This document shows positions 1 through 15,000 of a stretch of 64,000 nucleotides of DNA, piece after piece (within the stretch, counting starts at the first letter, position 1; each line of letters begins with the position of its first letter). The DNA comes from Eutreptiella sp. 'Long Island Sound 2002'. Lineage: Eukaryota > Euglenozoa > Euglenophyceae > Eutreptiales > Eutreptiaceae. The notes beneath the pieces were generated by a model. It was not told the DNA's origin and searched no databases. It saw nothing but the letters and a program-made list of their open reading frames with translations. A program made the position numbers and the translations under genes. Location of the stretch: positions 1-64,000 of the forward strand of contig CAXIWF010000207.1 of NCBI GenBank assembly GCA_964036045.1. The letters run 5' to 3'.

Positions 1-3000
1 CCTCTGCCTCGGACAAAGGCATCTGGGGACCGCTCCTCTGCCTCGGACAAAGGCATCTGGGGACCGCTCCTCTGCCTCGGACAAAGGCATCTGGGGACCG
101 CTCCTCTGCCTCGGACAAAGGCATCTGGGGACCGCTCCTCTGCCTCGGACAAAGGCATCTGGGGACCGCTCCTCTGCCTCGGACAAAGGCATCTGGGGAC
201 CGCTCCTCTGCCTCGGACAAAGGCATCTGGGGACCGCTCCTCTGCCTCGGACAAAGGCATCTGGGGACCGCTCCTCTGCCTCGGACAAAGGCATCTGGGG
301 ACCGCTCCTCTGCCTCGGACAAAGGCATCTGGGGACCGCTCCTCTGCCTCGGACAAAGGCATCTGGGGACCGCTCCTCTGCCTCGGACAAAGGCATCTGG
401 GGACCGCTCCTCTGCCTCGGACAAAGGCATCTGGGGACCGCTCCTCTGCCTCGGACAAAGGCATCTGGGGACCGCTCCTCTGCCTCGGACAAAGGCATCT
501 GGGGACCGCTCCTCTGCCTCGGACAAAGGCATCTGGGGACCGCTCCTCTGCCTCGGACAAAGGCATCTGGGGACCGCTCCTCTGCCTCGGACAAAGGCAT
601 CTGGGGACCGCTCCTCTGCCTCGGACAAAGGCATCTGGGGACCGCTCCTCTGCCTCGGACAAAGGCATCTGGGGACCGCTCCTCTGCCTCGGACAAAGGC
701 ATCTGGGACCGCTCCTCTGCCTCGGACAAAGGCATCTGGGGACCGCTCCTCTGCCTCGGACAAAGGCATCTGGGGACCGCTCCTCTGCCTCGGACAAAGG
801 CATCTGGGGACCGCTCCTCTGCCTCGGACAAAGGCATCTGGGGACCGCTCCTCTGCCTCGGACAAAGGCATCTGGGGACCGCTCCTCTGCCTCGGACAAA
901 GGCATCTGGGGACCGCTCCTCTGCCTCGGACAAAGGCATCTGGGGACCGCTCCTCTGCCTCGGACAAAGGCATCTGGGGACCGCTCCTCTGCCTCGGACA
1001 AAGGCATCTGGGGACCGCTCCTCTGCCTCGGACAAAGGCATCTGGGGACCGCTCCTCTGCCTCGGACAAAGGCATCTGGGGACCGCTCCTCTGCCTCGGA
1101 CAAAGGCATCTGGGGACCGCTCCTCTGCCTCGGACAAAGGCATCTGGGGACCGCTCCTCTGCCTCGGACAAAGGCATCTGGGGACCGCTCCTCTGCCTCG
1201 GACAAAGGCATCTGGGGACCGCTCCTCTGCCTCGGACAAAGGCATCTGGGGACCGCTCCTCTGCCTCGGACAAAGGCATCTGGGGACCGCTCCTCTGCCT
1301 CGGACAAAGGCATCTGGGGACCGCTCCTCTGCCTCGGACAAAGGCATCTGGGGACCGCTCCTCTGCCTCGGACAAAGGCATCTGGGGACCGCTCCTCTGC
1401 CTCGGACAAAGGCATCTGGGGACCGCTCCTCTGCCTCGGACAAAGGCATCTGGGGACCGCTCCTCTGCCTCGGACAAAGGCATCTGGGGACCGCTCCTCT
1501 GCCTCGGACAAAGGCATCTGGGGACCGCTCCTCTGCCTCGGACAAAGGCATCTGGGGACCGCTCCTCTGCCTCGGACAAAGGCATCTGGGGACCGCTCCT
1601 CTGCCTCGGACAAAGGCATCTGGGGACCGCTCCTCTGCCTCGGACAAAGGCATCTGGGGACCGCTCCTCTGCCTCGGACAAAGGCATCTGGGGACCGCTC
1701 CTCTGCCTCGGACAAAGGCATCTGGGGACCGCTCCTCTGCCTCGGACAAAGGCATCTGGGGACCGCTCCTCTGCCTCGGACAAAGGCATCTGGGGACCGC
1801 TCCTCTGCCTCGGACAAAGGCATCTGGGGACCGCTCCTCTGCCTCGGACAAAGGCATCTGGGGACCGCTCCTCTGCCTCGGACAAAGGCATCTGGGGACC
1901 GCTCCTCTGCCTCGGACAAAGGCATCTGGGGACCGCTCCTCTGCCTCGGACAAAGGCATCTGGGGACCGCTCCTCTGCCTCGGACAAAGGCATCTGGGGA
2001 CCGCTCCTCTGCCTCGGACAAAGGCATCTGGGGACCGCTCCTCTGCCTCGGACAAAGGCATCTGGGGACCGCTCCTCTGCCTCGGACAAAGGCATCTGGG
2101 GACCGCTCCTCTGCCTCGGACAAAGGCATCTGGGGACCGCTCCTCTGCCTCGGACAAAGGCATCTGGGGACCGCTCCTCTGCCTCGGACAAAGGCATCTG
2201 GGGACCGCTCCTCTGCCTCGGACAAAGGCATCTGGGGACCGCTCCTCTGCCTCGGACAAAGGCATCTGGGGACCGCTCCTCTGCCTCGGACAAAGGCATC
2301 TGGGGACCGCTCCTCTGCCTCGGACAAAGGCATCTGGGGACCGCTCCTCTGCCTCGGACAAAGGCATCTGGGGACCGCTCCTCTGCCTCGGACAAAGGCA
2401 TCTGGGGACCGCTCCTCTGCCTCGGACAAAGGCATCTGGGGACCGCTCCTCTGCCTCGGACAAAGGCATCTGGGGACCGCTCCTCTGCCTCGGACAAAGG
2501 CATCTGGGGACCGCTCCTCTGCCTCGGACAAAGGCATCTGGGGACCGCTCCTCTGCCTCGGACAAAGGCATCTGGGGACCGCTCCTCTGCCTCGGACAAA
2601 GGCATCTGGGGACCGCTCCTCTGCCTCGGACAAAGGCATCTGGGGACCGCTCCTCTGCCTCGGACAAAGGCATCTGGGGACCGCTCCTCTGCCTCGGACA
2701 AAGGCATCTGGGGACCGCTCCTCTGCCTCGGACAAAGGCATCTGGGGACCGCTCCTCTGCCTCGGACAAAGGCATCTGGGGACCGCTCCTCTGCCTCGGA
2801 CAAAGGCATCTGGGGACCGCTCCTCTGCCTCGGACAAAGGCATCTGGGGACCGCTCCTCTGCCTCGGACAAAGGCATCTGGGGACCGCTCCTCTGCCTCG
2901 GACAAAGGCATCTGGGGACCGCTCCTCTGCCTCGGACAAAGGCATCTGGGGACCGCTCCTCTGCCTCGGACAAAGGCATCTGGGGACCGCTCCTCTGCCT

Positions 3001-6000
3001 CGGACAAAGGCATCTGGGGACCGCTCCTCTGCCTCGGACAAAGGCATCTGGGGACCGCTCCTCTGCCTCGGACAAAGGCATCTGGGGACCGCTCCTCTGC
3101 CTCGGACAAAGGCATCTGGGGACCGCTCCTCTGCCTCGGACACAAAGCATCTGGGGACCGCTCCTCTGCCTCGGACAAAGGCATCTGGGGACCGCTCCTC
3201 TGCCTCGGACAAAGGCATCTGGGGACCGCTCCTCTGCCTCGGACAAAGGCATCTGGGGACCGCTCCTCTGCCTCGGACAAAGGCATCTGGGGACCGCTCC
3301 TCTGCCTCGGACAAAGGCATCTGGGGACCGCTCCTCTGCCTCGGACAAAGGCATCTGGGGACCGCTCCTCTGCCTCGGACAAAGGCATCTGGGGACCGCT
3401 CCTCTGCCTCGGACAAAGGCATCTGGGGACCGCTCCTCTGCCTCGGACAAAGGCATCTGGGGACCGCTCCTCTGCCTCGGACAAAGGCATCTGGGGACCG
3501 CTCCTCTGCCTCGGACAAAGGCATCTGGGGACCGCTCCTCTGCCTCGGACAAAGGCATCTGGGGACCGCTCCTCTGCCTCGGACAAAGGCATCTGGGGAC
3601 CGCTCCTCTGCCTCGGACAAAGGCATCTGGGGACCGCTCCTCTGCCTCGGACAAAGGCATCTGGGGACCGCTCCTCTGCCTCGGACAAAGGCATCTGGGG
3701 ACCGCTCCTCTGCCTCGGACAAAGGCATCTGGGGACCGCTCCTCTGCCTCGGACAAAGGCATCTGGGGACCGCTCCTCTGCCTCGGACAAAGGCATCTGG
3801 GGACCGCTCCTCTGCCTCGGACAAAGGCATCTGGGGACCGCTCCTCTGCCTCGGACAAAGGCATCTGGGGACCGCTCCTCTGCCTCGGACAAAGGCATCT
3901 GGGGACCGCTCCTCTGCCTCGGACAAAGGCATCTGGGGACCGCTCCTCTGCCTCGGACAAAGGCATCTGGGGACCGCTCCTCTGCCTCGGACAAAGGCAT
4001 CTGGGACCGCTCCTCTGCCTCGGACAAAGGCATCTGGGGACCGCTCCTCTGCCTCGGACAAAGGCATCTGGGGACCGCTCCTCTGCCTCGGACAAAGGCA
4101 TCTGGGGACCGCTCCTCTGCCTCGGACAAAGGCATCTGGGGACCGCTCCTCTGCCTCGGACAAAGGCATCTGGGGACCGCTCCTCTGCCTCGGACAAAGG
4201 CATCTGGGGACCGCTCCTCTGCCTCGGACAAAGGCATCTGGGGACCGCTCCTCTGCCTCGGACAAAGGCATCTGGGGACCGCTCCTCTGCCTCGGACAAA
4301 GGCATCTGGGGACCGCTCCTCTGCCTCGGACAAAGGCATCTGGGGACCGCTCCTCTGCCTCGGACAAAGGCATCTGGGGACCGCTCCTCTGCCTCGGACA
4401 AAGGCATCTGGGGACCGCTCCTCTGCCTCGGACAAAGGCATCTGGGGACCGCTCCTCTGCCTCGGACAAAGGCATCTGGGGACCGCTCCTCTGCCTCGGA
4501 CAAAGGCATCTGGGGACCGCTCCTCTGCCTCGGACAAAGGCATCTGGGGACCGCTCCTCTGCCTCGGACAAAGGCATCTGGGGACCGCTCCTCTGCCTCG
4601 GACAAAGGCATCTGGGGACCGCTCCTCTGCCTCGGACAAAGGCATCTGGGGACCGCTCCTCTGCCTCGGACAAAGGCATCTGGGGACCGCTCCTCTGCCT
4701 CGGACAAAGGCATCTGGGGACCGCTCCTCTGCCTCGGACAAAGGCATCTGGGGACCGCTCCTCTGCCTCGGACAAAGGCATCTGGGGACCGCTCCTCTGC
4801 CTCGGACAAAGGCATCTGGGGACCGCTCCTCTGCCTCGGACAAAGGCATCTGGGGACCGCTCCTCTGCCTCGGACAAAGGCATCTGGGGACCGCTCCTCT
4901 GCCTCGGACAAAGGCATCTGGGGACCGCTCCTCTGCCTCGGACAAAGGCATCTGGGGACCGCTCCTCTGCCTCGGACAAAGGCATCTGGGGACCGCTCCT
5001 CTGCCTCGGACAAAGGCATCTGGGACCGCTCCTCTGCCTCGGACAAAGGCATCTGGGGACCGCTCCTCTGCCTCGGACAAAGGCATCTGGGGACCGCTCC
5101 TCTGCCTCGGACAAAGGCATCTGGGGACCGCTCCTCTGCCTCGGACAAAGGCATCTGGGGACCGCTCCTCTGCCTCGGACAAAGGCATCTGGGGACCGCT
5201 CCTCTGCCTCGGACAAAGGCATCTGGGGACCGCTCCTCTGCCTCGGACAAAGGCATCTGGGGACCGCTCCTCTGCCTCGGACAAAGGCATCTGGGGACCG
5301 CTCCTCTGCCTCGGACAAAGGCATCTGGGGACCGCTCCTCTGCCTCGGACAAAGGCATCTGGGGACCGCTCCTCTGCCTCGGACAAAGGCATCTGGGGAC
5401 CGCTCCTCTGCCTCGGACAAAGGCATCTGGGGACCGCTCCTCTGCCTCGGACAAAGGCATCTGGGACCGCTCCTCTGCCTCGGACAAAGGCATCTGGGGA
5501 CCGCTCCTCTGCCTCGGACAAAGGCATCTGGGGACCGCTCCTCTGCCTCGGACAAAGGCATCTGGGGACCGCTCCTCTGCCTCGGACAAAGGCATCTGGG
5601 GACCGCTCCTCTGCCTCGGACAAAGGCATCTGGGGACCGCTCCTCTGCCTCGGACAAAGGCATCTGGGGACCGCTCCTCTGCCTCGGACAAAGGCATCTG
5701 GGGACCGCTCCTCTGCCTCGGACAAAGGCATCTGGGGACCGCTCCTCTGCCTCGGACAAAGGCATCTGGGGACCGCTCCTCTGCCTCGGACAAAGGCATC
5801 TGGGGACCGCTCCTCTGCCTCGGACAAAGGCATCTGGGGACCGCTCCTCTGCCTCGGACAAAGGCATCTGGGGACCGCTCCTCTGCCTCGGACAAAGGCA
5901 TCTGGGGACCGCTCCTCTGCCTCGGACAAAGGCATCTGGGGACCGCTCCTCTGCCTCGGACAAAGGCATCTGGGGACCGCTCCTCTGCCTCGGACAAAGG

Positions 6001-9000
6001 CATCTGGGGACCGCTCCTCTGCCTCGGACAAAGGCATCTGGGGACCGCTCCTCTGCCTCGGACAAAGGCATCTGGGGACCGCTCCTCTGCCTCGGACAAA
6101 GGCATCTGGGGACCGCTCCTCTGCCTCGGACAAAGGCATCTGGGGACCGCTCCTCTGCCTCGGACAAAGGCATCTGGGGACCGCTCCTCTGCCTCGGACA
6201 AAGGCATCTGGGGACCGCTCCTCTGCCTCGGACAAAGGCATCTGGGGACCGCTCCTCTGCCTCGGACAAAGGCATCTGGGGACCGCTCCTCTGCCTCGGA
6301 CAAAGGCATCTGGGGACCGCTCCTCTGCCTCGGACAAAGGCATCTGGGGACCGCTCCTCTGCCTCGGACAAAGGCATCTGGGGACCGCTCCTCTGCCTCG
6401 GACAAAGGCATCTGGGGACCGCTCCTCTGCCTCGGACAAAGGCATCTGGGGACCGCTCCTCTGCCTCGGACAAAGGCATCTGGGGACCGCTCCTCTGCCT
6501 CGGACAAAGGCATCTGGGGACCGCTCCTCTGCCTCGGACAAAGGCATCTGGGGACCGCTCCTCTGCCTCGGACAAAGGCATCTGGGGACCGCTCCTCTGC
6601 CTCGGACAAAGGCATCTGGGGACCGCTCCTCTGCCTCGGACAAAGGCATCTGGGGACCGCTCCTCTGCCTCGGACAAAGGCATCTGGGGACCGCTCCTCT
6701 GCCTCGGACAAAGGCATCTGGGGACCGCTCCTCTGCCTCGGACAAAGGCATCTGGGGACCGCTCCTCTGCCTCGGACAAAGGCATCTGGGGACCGCTCCT
6801 CTGCCTCGGACAAAGGCATCTGGGGACCGCTCCTCTGCCTCGGACAAAGGCATCTGGGGACCGCTCCTCTGCCTCGGACAAAGGCATCTGGGGACCGCTC
6901 CTCTGCCTCGGACAAAGGCATCTGGGGACCGCTCCTCTGCCTCGGACAAAGGCATCTGGGGACCGCTCCTCTGCCTCGGACAAAGGCATCTGGGGACCGC
7001 TCCTCTGCCTCGGACAAAGGCATCTGGGGACCGCTCCTCTGCCTCGGACAAAGGCATCTGGGGACCGCTCCTCTGCCTCGGACAAAGGCATCTGGGGACC
7101 GCTCCTCTGCCTCGGACAAAGGCATCTGGGGACCGCTCCTCTGCCTCGGACAAAGGCATCTGGGGACCGCTCCTCTGCCTCGGACAAAGGCATCTGGGGA
7201 CCGCTCCTCTGCCTCGGACAAAGGCATCTGGGGACCGCTCCTCTGCCTCGGACAAAGGCATCTGGGGACCGCTCCTCTGCCTCGGACAAAGGCATCTGGG
7301 GACCGCTCCTCTGCCTCGGACAAAGGCATCTGGGGACCGCTCCTCTGCCTCGGACAAAGGCATCTGGGGACCGCTCCTCTGCCTCGGACAAAGGCATCTG
7401 GGGACCGCTCCTCTGCCTCGGACAAAGGCATCTGGGGACCGCTCCTCTGCCTCGGACAAAGGCATCTGGGGACCGCTCCTCTGCCTCGGACAAAGGCATC
7501 TGGGGACCGCTCCTCTGCCTCGGACAAAGGCATCTGGGGACCGCTCCTCTGCCTCGGACAAAGGCATCTGGGGACCGCTCCTCTGCCTCGGACAAAGGCA
7601 TCTGGGGACCGCTCCTCTGCCTCGGACAAAGGCATCTGGGGACCGCTCCTCTGCCTCGGACAAAGGCATCTGGGGACCGCTCCTCTGCCTCGGACAAAGG
7701 CATCTGGGGACCGCTCCTCTGCCTCGGACAAAGGCATCTGGGGACCGCTCCTCTGCCTCGGACAAAGGCATCTGGGGACCGCTCCTCTGCCTCGGACAAA
7801 GGCATCTGGGGACCGCTCCTCTGCCTCGGACAAAGGCATCTGGGGACCGCTCCTCTGCCTCGGACAAAGGCATCTGGGGACCGCTCCTCTGCCTCGGACA
7901 AAGGCATCTGGGGACCGCTCCTCTGCCTCGGACAAAGGCATCTGGGGACCGCTCCTCTGCCTCGGACAAAGGCATCTGGGGACCGCTCCTCTGCCTCGGA
8001 CAAAGGCATCTGGGGACCGCTCCTCTGCCTCGGACAAAGGCATCTGGGGACCGCTCCTCTGCCTCGGACAAAGGCATCTGGGGACCGCTCCTCTGCCTCG
8101 GACAAAGGCATCTGGGGACCGCTCCTCTGCCTCGGACAAAGGCATCTGGGGACCGCTCCTCTGCCTCGGACAAAGGCATCTGGGGACCGCTCCTCTGCCT
8201 CGGACAAAGGCATCTGGGGACCGCTCCTCTGCCTCGGACAAAGGCATCTGGGGACCGCTCCTCTGCCTCGGACAAAGGCATCTGGGGACCGCTCCTCTGC
8301 CTCGGACAAAGGCATCTGGGGACCGCTCCTCTGCCTCGGACAAAGGCATCTGGGGACCGCTCCTCTGCCTCGGACAAAGGCATCTGGGGACCGCTCCTCT
8401 GCCTCGGACAAAGGCATCTGGGGACCGCTCCTCTGCCTCGGACAAAGGCATCTGGGGACCGCTCCTCTGCCTCGGACAAAGGCATCTGGGGACCGCTCCT
8501 CTGCCTCGGACAAAGGCATCTGGGGACCGCTCCTCTGCCTCGGACAAAGGCATCTGGGGACCGCTCCTCTGCCTCGGACAAAGGCATCTGGGGACCGCTC
8601 CTCTGCCTCGGACAAAGGCATCTGGGGACCGCTCCTCTGCCTCGGACAAAGGCATCTGGGGACCGCTCCTCTGCCTCGGACAAAGGCATCTGGGGACCGC
8701 TCCTCTGCCTCGGACAAAGGCATCTGGGGACCGCTCCTCTGCCTCGGACAAAGGCATCTGGGGACCGCTCCTCTGCCTCGGACAAAGGCATCTGGGGACC
8801 GCTCCTCTGCCTCGGACAAAGGCATCTGGGGACCGCTCCTCTGCCTCGGACAAAGGCATCTGGGGACCGCTCCTCTGCCTCGGACAAAGGCATCTGGGGA
8901 CCGCTCCTCTGCCTCGGACAAAGGCATCTGGGGACCGCTCCTCTGCCTCGGACAAAGGCATCTGGGGACCGCTCCTCTGCCTCGGACAAAGGCATCTGGG

Positions 9001-12000
9001 GACCGCTCCTCTGCCTCGGACAAAGGCATCTGGGGACCGCTCCTCTGCCTCGGACAAAGGCATCTGGGGACCGCTCCTCTGCCTCGGACAAAGGCATCTG
9101 GGGACCGCTCCTCTGCCTCGGACAAAGGCATCTGGGGACCGCTCCTCTGCCTCGGACAAAGGCATCTGGGGACCGCTCCTCTGCCTCGGACAAAGGCATC
9201 TGGGGACCGCTCCTCTGCCTCGGACAAAGGCATCTGGGGACCGCTCCTCTGCCTCGGACAAAGGCATCTGGGGACCGCTCCTCTGCCTCGGACAAAGGCA
9301 TCTGGGGACCGCTCCTCTGCCTCGGACAAAGGCATCTGGGGACCGCTCCTCTGCCTCGGACAAAGGCATCTGGGGACCGCTCCTCTGCCGGTCAAAGGCA
9401 TTGAGTACATACGCTCCTCTGCCTCGGACAAAGGCATCTGGGACCGCTCCTCTGCCTCGGACAAAGGCATCTGGGGACCGCTCCTCTGCCTCGGACAAAG
9501 GCATCTGGGACCGCTCCTCTGCCTCGGACAAAGGCATCTGGGGACCGCTCCTCTGCCTCGGACAAAGGCATCTGGGGACCGCTCCTCTGCCTCGGACAAA
9601 GGCATCTGGGGACCGCTCCTCTGCCTCGGACAAAGGCATCTGGGGACCGCTCCTCTGCCTCGGACAAAGGCATCTGGGGACCGCTCCTCTGCCTCGGACA
9701 AAGGCATCTGGGGACCGCTCCTCTGCCTCGGACAAAGGCATCTGGGGACCGCTCCTCTGCCTCGGACAAAGGCATCTGGGGACCGCTCCTCTGCCTCGGA
9801 CAAAGGCATCTGGGGACCGCTCCTCTGCCTCGGACAAAGGCATCTGGGGACCGCTCCTCTGCCTCGGACAAAGGCATCTGGGGACCGCTCCTCTGCCTCG
9901 GACAAAGGCATCTGGGGACCGCTCCTCTGCCTCGGACAAAGGCATCTGGGGACCGCTCCTCTGCCTCGGACAAAGGCATCTGGGGACCGCTCCTCTGCCT
10001 CGGACAAAGGCATCTGGGGACCGCTCCTCTGCCTCGGGACAAAGGCATCTGGGGACCGCTCCTCTGCCTCGGACAAAGGCATCTGGGGACCGCTCCTCTG
10101 CCTCGGACAAAGGCATCTGGGGACCGCTCCTCTGCCTCGGACAAAGGCATCTGGGGACCGCTCCTCTGCCTCGGACAAAGGCATCTGGGGACCGCTCCTC
10201 TGCCTCGGACAAAGGCAGTCTGGGGACCGCTCCTCTGCCTCGGACAAAGGCATCTGGGGACCGCTCTCTGCCTCGGACAAAGGCATCTGGGGACCGCTCC
10301 TCTGCCTCGGACAAAGAGCATCTGGGGACCGCTCCTCTGCCTCGGACAAAGGCATCTGGGGACCGCTCCTCTGCCTCGGACAAAGGCATCCGGGGACCGC
10401 TCCTCTGCCTCGGACAAAGGCATCTGGGGACCGCTCCTCTGCCTCGGACAAAGGCATCTGGGGACCGCTCCTCTGCCTCGGACAAAGGCATCTGGGGACC
10501 GCTCCTCTGCCTCGGACAAAGGCATCTGGGGACCGCTCCTCTGCCTCGGACAAAGGCATCTGGGGACCGCTCCTCTGCCTCGGACAAAGGCATCTGGGGA
10601 CCGCTCCTCTGCCTCGGACAAAGGCATCTGGGGACCGCTCCTCTGCCTCGGACAAAGGCATCTGGGGACCGCTCCTCTGCCTCGGACAAAGGCATCTGGG
10701 GACCGCTCCTCTGCCTCGGACAAAGGCATCTGGGGACCGCTCCTCTGCCTCGGACAAAGGCATCTGGGGACCGCTCCTCTGCCTCGGACAAAGGCATCTG
10801 GGGACCGCTCCTCTGCCTCGGACAAAGGCATCTGGGGACCGCTCCTCTGCCTCGGACAAAGGCATCTGGGGACCGCTCCTCTGCCTCGGACAAAGGCATC
10901 TGGGGACCGCTCCTCTGCCTCGGACAAAGGCATCTGGGGACCGCTCCTCTGCCTCGGACAAAGGCATCTGGGGACCGCTCCTCTGCCTCGGACAAAGGCA
11001 TCTGGGGACCGCTCCTCTGCCTCGGACAAAGGCATCTGGGGACCGCTCCTCTGCCTCGGACAAAGGCATCTGGGGACCGCTCCTCTGCCTCGGACAAAGG
11101 CATCTGGGGACCGCTCCTCTGCCTCGGACAAAGGCATCTGGGGACCGCTCCTCTGCCTCGGACAAAGGCATCTGGGGACCGCTCCTCTGCCTCGGACAAA
11201 GGCATCTGGGGACCGCTCCTCTGCCTCGGACAAAGGCATCTGGGGACCGCTCCTCTGCCTCGGACAAAGGCATCTGGGGACCGCTCCTCTGCCTCGGACA
11301 AAGGCATCTGGGGACCGCTCCTCTGCCTCGGACAAAGGCATCTGGGGACCGCTCCTCTGCCTCGGACAAAGGCATCTGGGGACCGCTCCTCTGCCTCGGA
11401 CAAAGGCATCTGGGGACCGCTCCTCTGCCTCGGACAAAGGCATCTGGGGACCGCTCCTCTGCCTCGGACAAAGGCGTCTGGGGACCGCTCCTCTGCCTCG
11501 GACAAAGGCATCTGGGGACCGCTCCTCTGCCTCGGACAAAAGGCATCTGAGGACCGCTCCTCTGCCTCGGACAAAGGCATCTGGGGACCGCTCCTCTGCC
11601 TCGGACAAAGGCATCTGGGGACCGCTCCTCTGCCTCGGACAAAGGCATCTGGGGACCGCTCCTCTGCCTCGGACAAAGGCATCTGGGACCGCTCCTCTGC
11701 CTCGGACAAAGGCATCTGGGGACCGCTCCTCTGCCTCGGACAAAGGCATCTGGGGACCGCTCCTCTGCCTCGGACAAAGGCATCTGGGGACCGCTCCTCT
11801 GCCTCGGACAAAGGCATCTGGGGACCGCTCCTCTGCCTCGGACAAAGGCATCTGGGGACCGCTCCTCTGCCTCGGACAAAGGCATCTGGGGACCGCTCCT
11901 CTGCCTCGGACAAAGGCATCTGGGGACCGCTCCTCTGCCTCGGACAAAGGCATCTGGGGACCGCTCCTCTGCCTCGGACAAAGGCATCTGGGGACCGCTC

Positions 12001-15000
12001 CTCTGCCTCGGACAAAGGCATCTGGGGACCGCTCCTCTGCCTCGGACAAAGGCATCTGGGGACCGCTCCTCTGCCTCGGACAAAGGCATCTGGGGACCGC
12101 TCCTCTGCCTCGGACAAAGGCATCTGGGGACCGCTCCTCTGCCTCGGACAAAGGCATCTGGGGACCGCTCCTCTGCCTCGGACAAAGGCATCTGGGGACC
12201 GCTCCTCTGCCTCGGACAAAGGCATCTGGGGACCGCTCCTCTGCCTCGGACAAAGGCATCTGGGGACCGCTCCTCTGCCTCGGACAAAGGCATCTGGGGA
12301 CCGCTCCTCTGCCTCGGACAAAGGCATCTGGGGACCGCTCCTCTGCCTCGGACAAAGGCATCTGGGGACCGCTCCTCTGCCTCGGACAAAGGCATCTGGG
12401 GACCGCTCCTCTGCCTCGGACAAAGGCATCTGGGGACCGCTCCTCCTCTGCCTCGGACAAAGGCATCTGGGGACCGCTCCTCTGCCTCGGACAAAGGCAT
12501 CTGGGGACCGCTCCTCTGCCTCGGACAAAGGCATCTGGGGACCGCTCCTCTGCCTCGGACAAAGGCATCTGGGGACCGCTCCTCTGCCTCGGACAAAGGC
12601 ATCTGGGGACCGCTCCTCTGCCTCGGACAAAGGCATCTGGGGACCGCTCCTCTGCCTCGGACAAAGGCATCTGGGGACCGCTCCTCTGCCTCGGACAAAG
12701 GCATCTGGGGACCGCTCCTCTGCCTCGGACAAAGGCATCTGGGGACCGCTCCTCTGCCTCGGACAAAGGCATCTGGGGACCGCTCCTCTGCCTCGGACAA
12801 AGGCATCTGGGGACCGCTCCTCTGCCTCGGACAAAGGCATCTGGGGACCGCTCCTCTGCCTCGGACAAAGGCATCTGGGGACCGCTCCTCTGCCTCGGAC
12901 AAAGGCATCTGGGGACCGCTCCTCTGCCTCGGACAAAGGCATCTGGGGACCGCTCCTCTGCCTCGGACAAAGGCATCTGGGGACCGCTCCTCTGCCTCGG
13001 ACAAAGGCATCTGGGGACCGCTCCTCTGCCTCGGACAAAGGCATCTGGGGACCGCTCCTCTGCCTCGGACAAAGGCATCTGGGGACCGCTCCTCTGCCTC
13101 GGACAAAGGCATCTGGGGACCGCTCCTCTGCCTCGGACAAAGGCATCTGGGGACCGCTCCTCTGCCTCGGACAAAGGCATCTGGGGACCGCTCCTCTGCC
13201 TCGGACAAAGGCATCTGGGGACCGCTCCTCTGCCTCGGACAAAGGCATCTGGGGACCGCTCCTCTGCCTCGGACAAAGGCATCTGGGGACCGCTCCTCTG
13301 CCTCGGACAAAGGCATCTGGGGACCGCTCCTCTGCCTCGGACAAAGGCATCTGGGGACCGCTCCTCTGCCTCGGACAAAGGCATCTGGGGACCGCTCCTC
13401 TGCCTCGGACAAAGGCATCTGGGGACCGCTCCTCTGCCTCGGACAAAGGCATCTGGGGACCGCTCCTCTGCCTCGGACAAAGGCATCTGGGGACCGCTCC
13501 TCTGCCTCGGACAAAGGCATCTGGGGACCGCTCCTCTGCCTCGGACAAAGGCATCTGGGGACCGCTCCTCTGCCTCGGACAAAGGCATCTGGGGACCGCT
13601 CCTCTGCCTCGGACAAAGGCATCTGGGGACCGCTCCTCTGCCTCGGACAAAGGCATCTGGGGACCGCTCCTCTGCCTCGGACAAAGGCATCTGGGGACCG
13701 CTCCTCTGCCTCGGACAAAGGCATCTGGGGACCGCTCCTCTGCCTCGGACAAAGGCATCTGGGGACCGCTCCTCTGCCTCGGACAAAGGCATCTGGGGAC
13801 CGCTCCTCTGCCTCGGACAAAGGCATCTGGGGACCGCTCCTCTGCCTCGGACAAAGGCATCTGGGGACCGCTCCTCTGCCTCGGACAAAGGCATCTGGGG
13901 ACCGCTCCTCTGCCTCGGACAAAGGCATCTGGGGACCGCTCCTCTGCCTCGGACAAAGGCATCTGGGGACCGCTCCTCTGCCTCGGACAAAGGCATCTGG
14001 GGACCGCTCCTCTGCCTCGGACAAAGGCATCTGGGGACCGCTCCTCTGCCTCGGACAAAGGCATCTGGGGACCGCTCCTCTGCCTCGGACAAGAGCATCT
14101 GGGGACCGCTCCTCTGCCTCGGACAAAGGCATCTGGGGACCGCTCCTCTGCCTCGGACAAAGGCATCTGGGGACCGCTCCTCTGCCTCGGACAAAGGCAT
14201 CTGGGGACCGCTCCTCTGCCTCGGACAAAGGCATCTGGGGACCGCTCCTCTGCCTCGGACAAAGGCATCTGGGGACCGCTCCTCTGCCTCGGACAAAGGC
14301 ATCTGGGGACCGCTCCTCTGCCTCGGACAAAGGCATCTGGGGACCGCTCCTCTGCCTCGGACAAAAGGCATCTGGGGACCGCTCCTCTGCCTCGGACAAA
14401 GGCATCTGGGGACCGCTCCTCTGCCTCGGACAAAGGCATCTGGGGACCGCTCCTCTGCCTCGGACAAAGGCATCTGGGGACCGCTCCTCTGCCTCGGACA
14501 AAGGCATCTGGGGACCGCTCCTCTGCCTCGGACAAAGGCATCTGGGGACCGCTCCTCTGCCTCGGACAAAGGCATCTGGGGACCGCTCCTCTGCCTCGGA
14601 CAAAGGCATCTGGGGACCGCTCCCCTGCCTCGGACAAAGGCATCTGGGGACCGCTCCTCTGCCTCGGACAAAGGCATCTGGGGACCGCTCCTCTGCCTCG
14701 GACAAAGGCATCTGGGGACCGCTCCTCTGCCTCGGACAAAGGCATCTGGGGACCGCTCCTCTGCCTCGGACAAAGGCATCTGGGGACCGCTCCCCTGCCT
14801 CGGACAAAGGCATCTGGGGACCGCTCCTCTGCCTCGGACAAAGGCATCTGGGGACCGCTCCTCTGCCTCGGACAAAGGCATCTGGGGACCGCTCCTCTGC
14901 CTCGGACAAAGGCATCTGGGGACCGCTCCTCTGCCTCGGACAAAGGCATCTGGGGACCGCTCCTCTGCCTCGGACAAAGGCATCTGGGGACCGCTCCTCT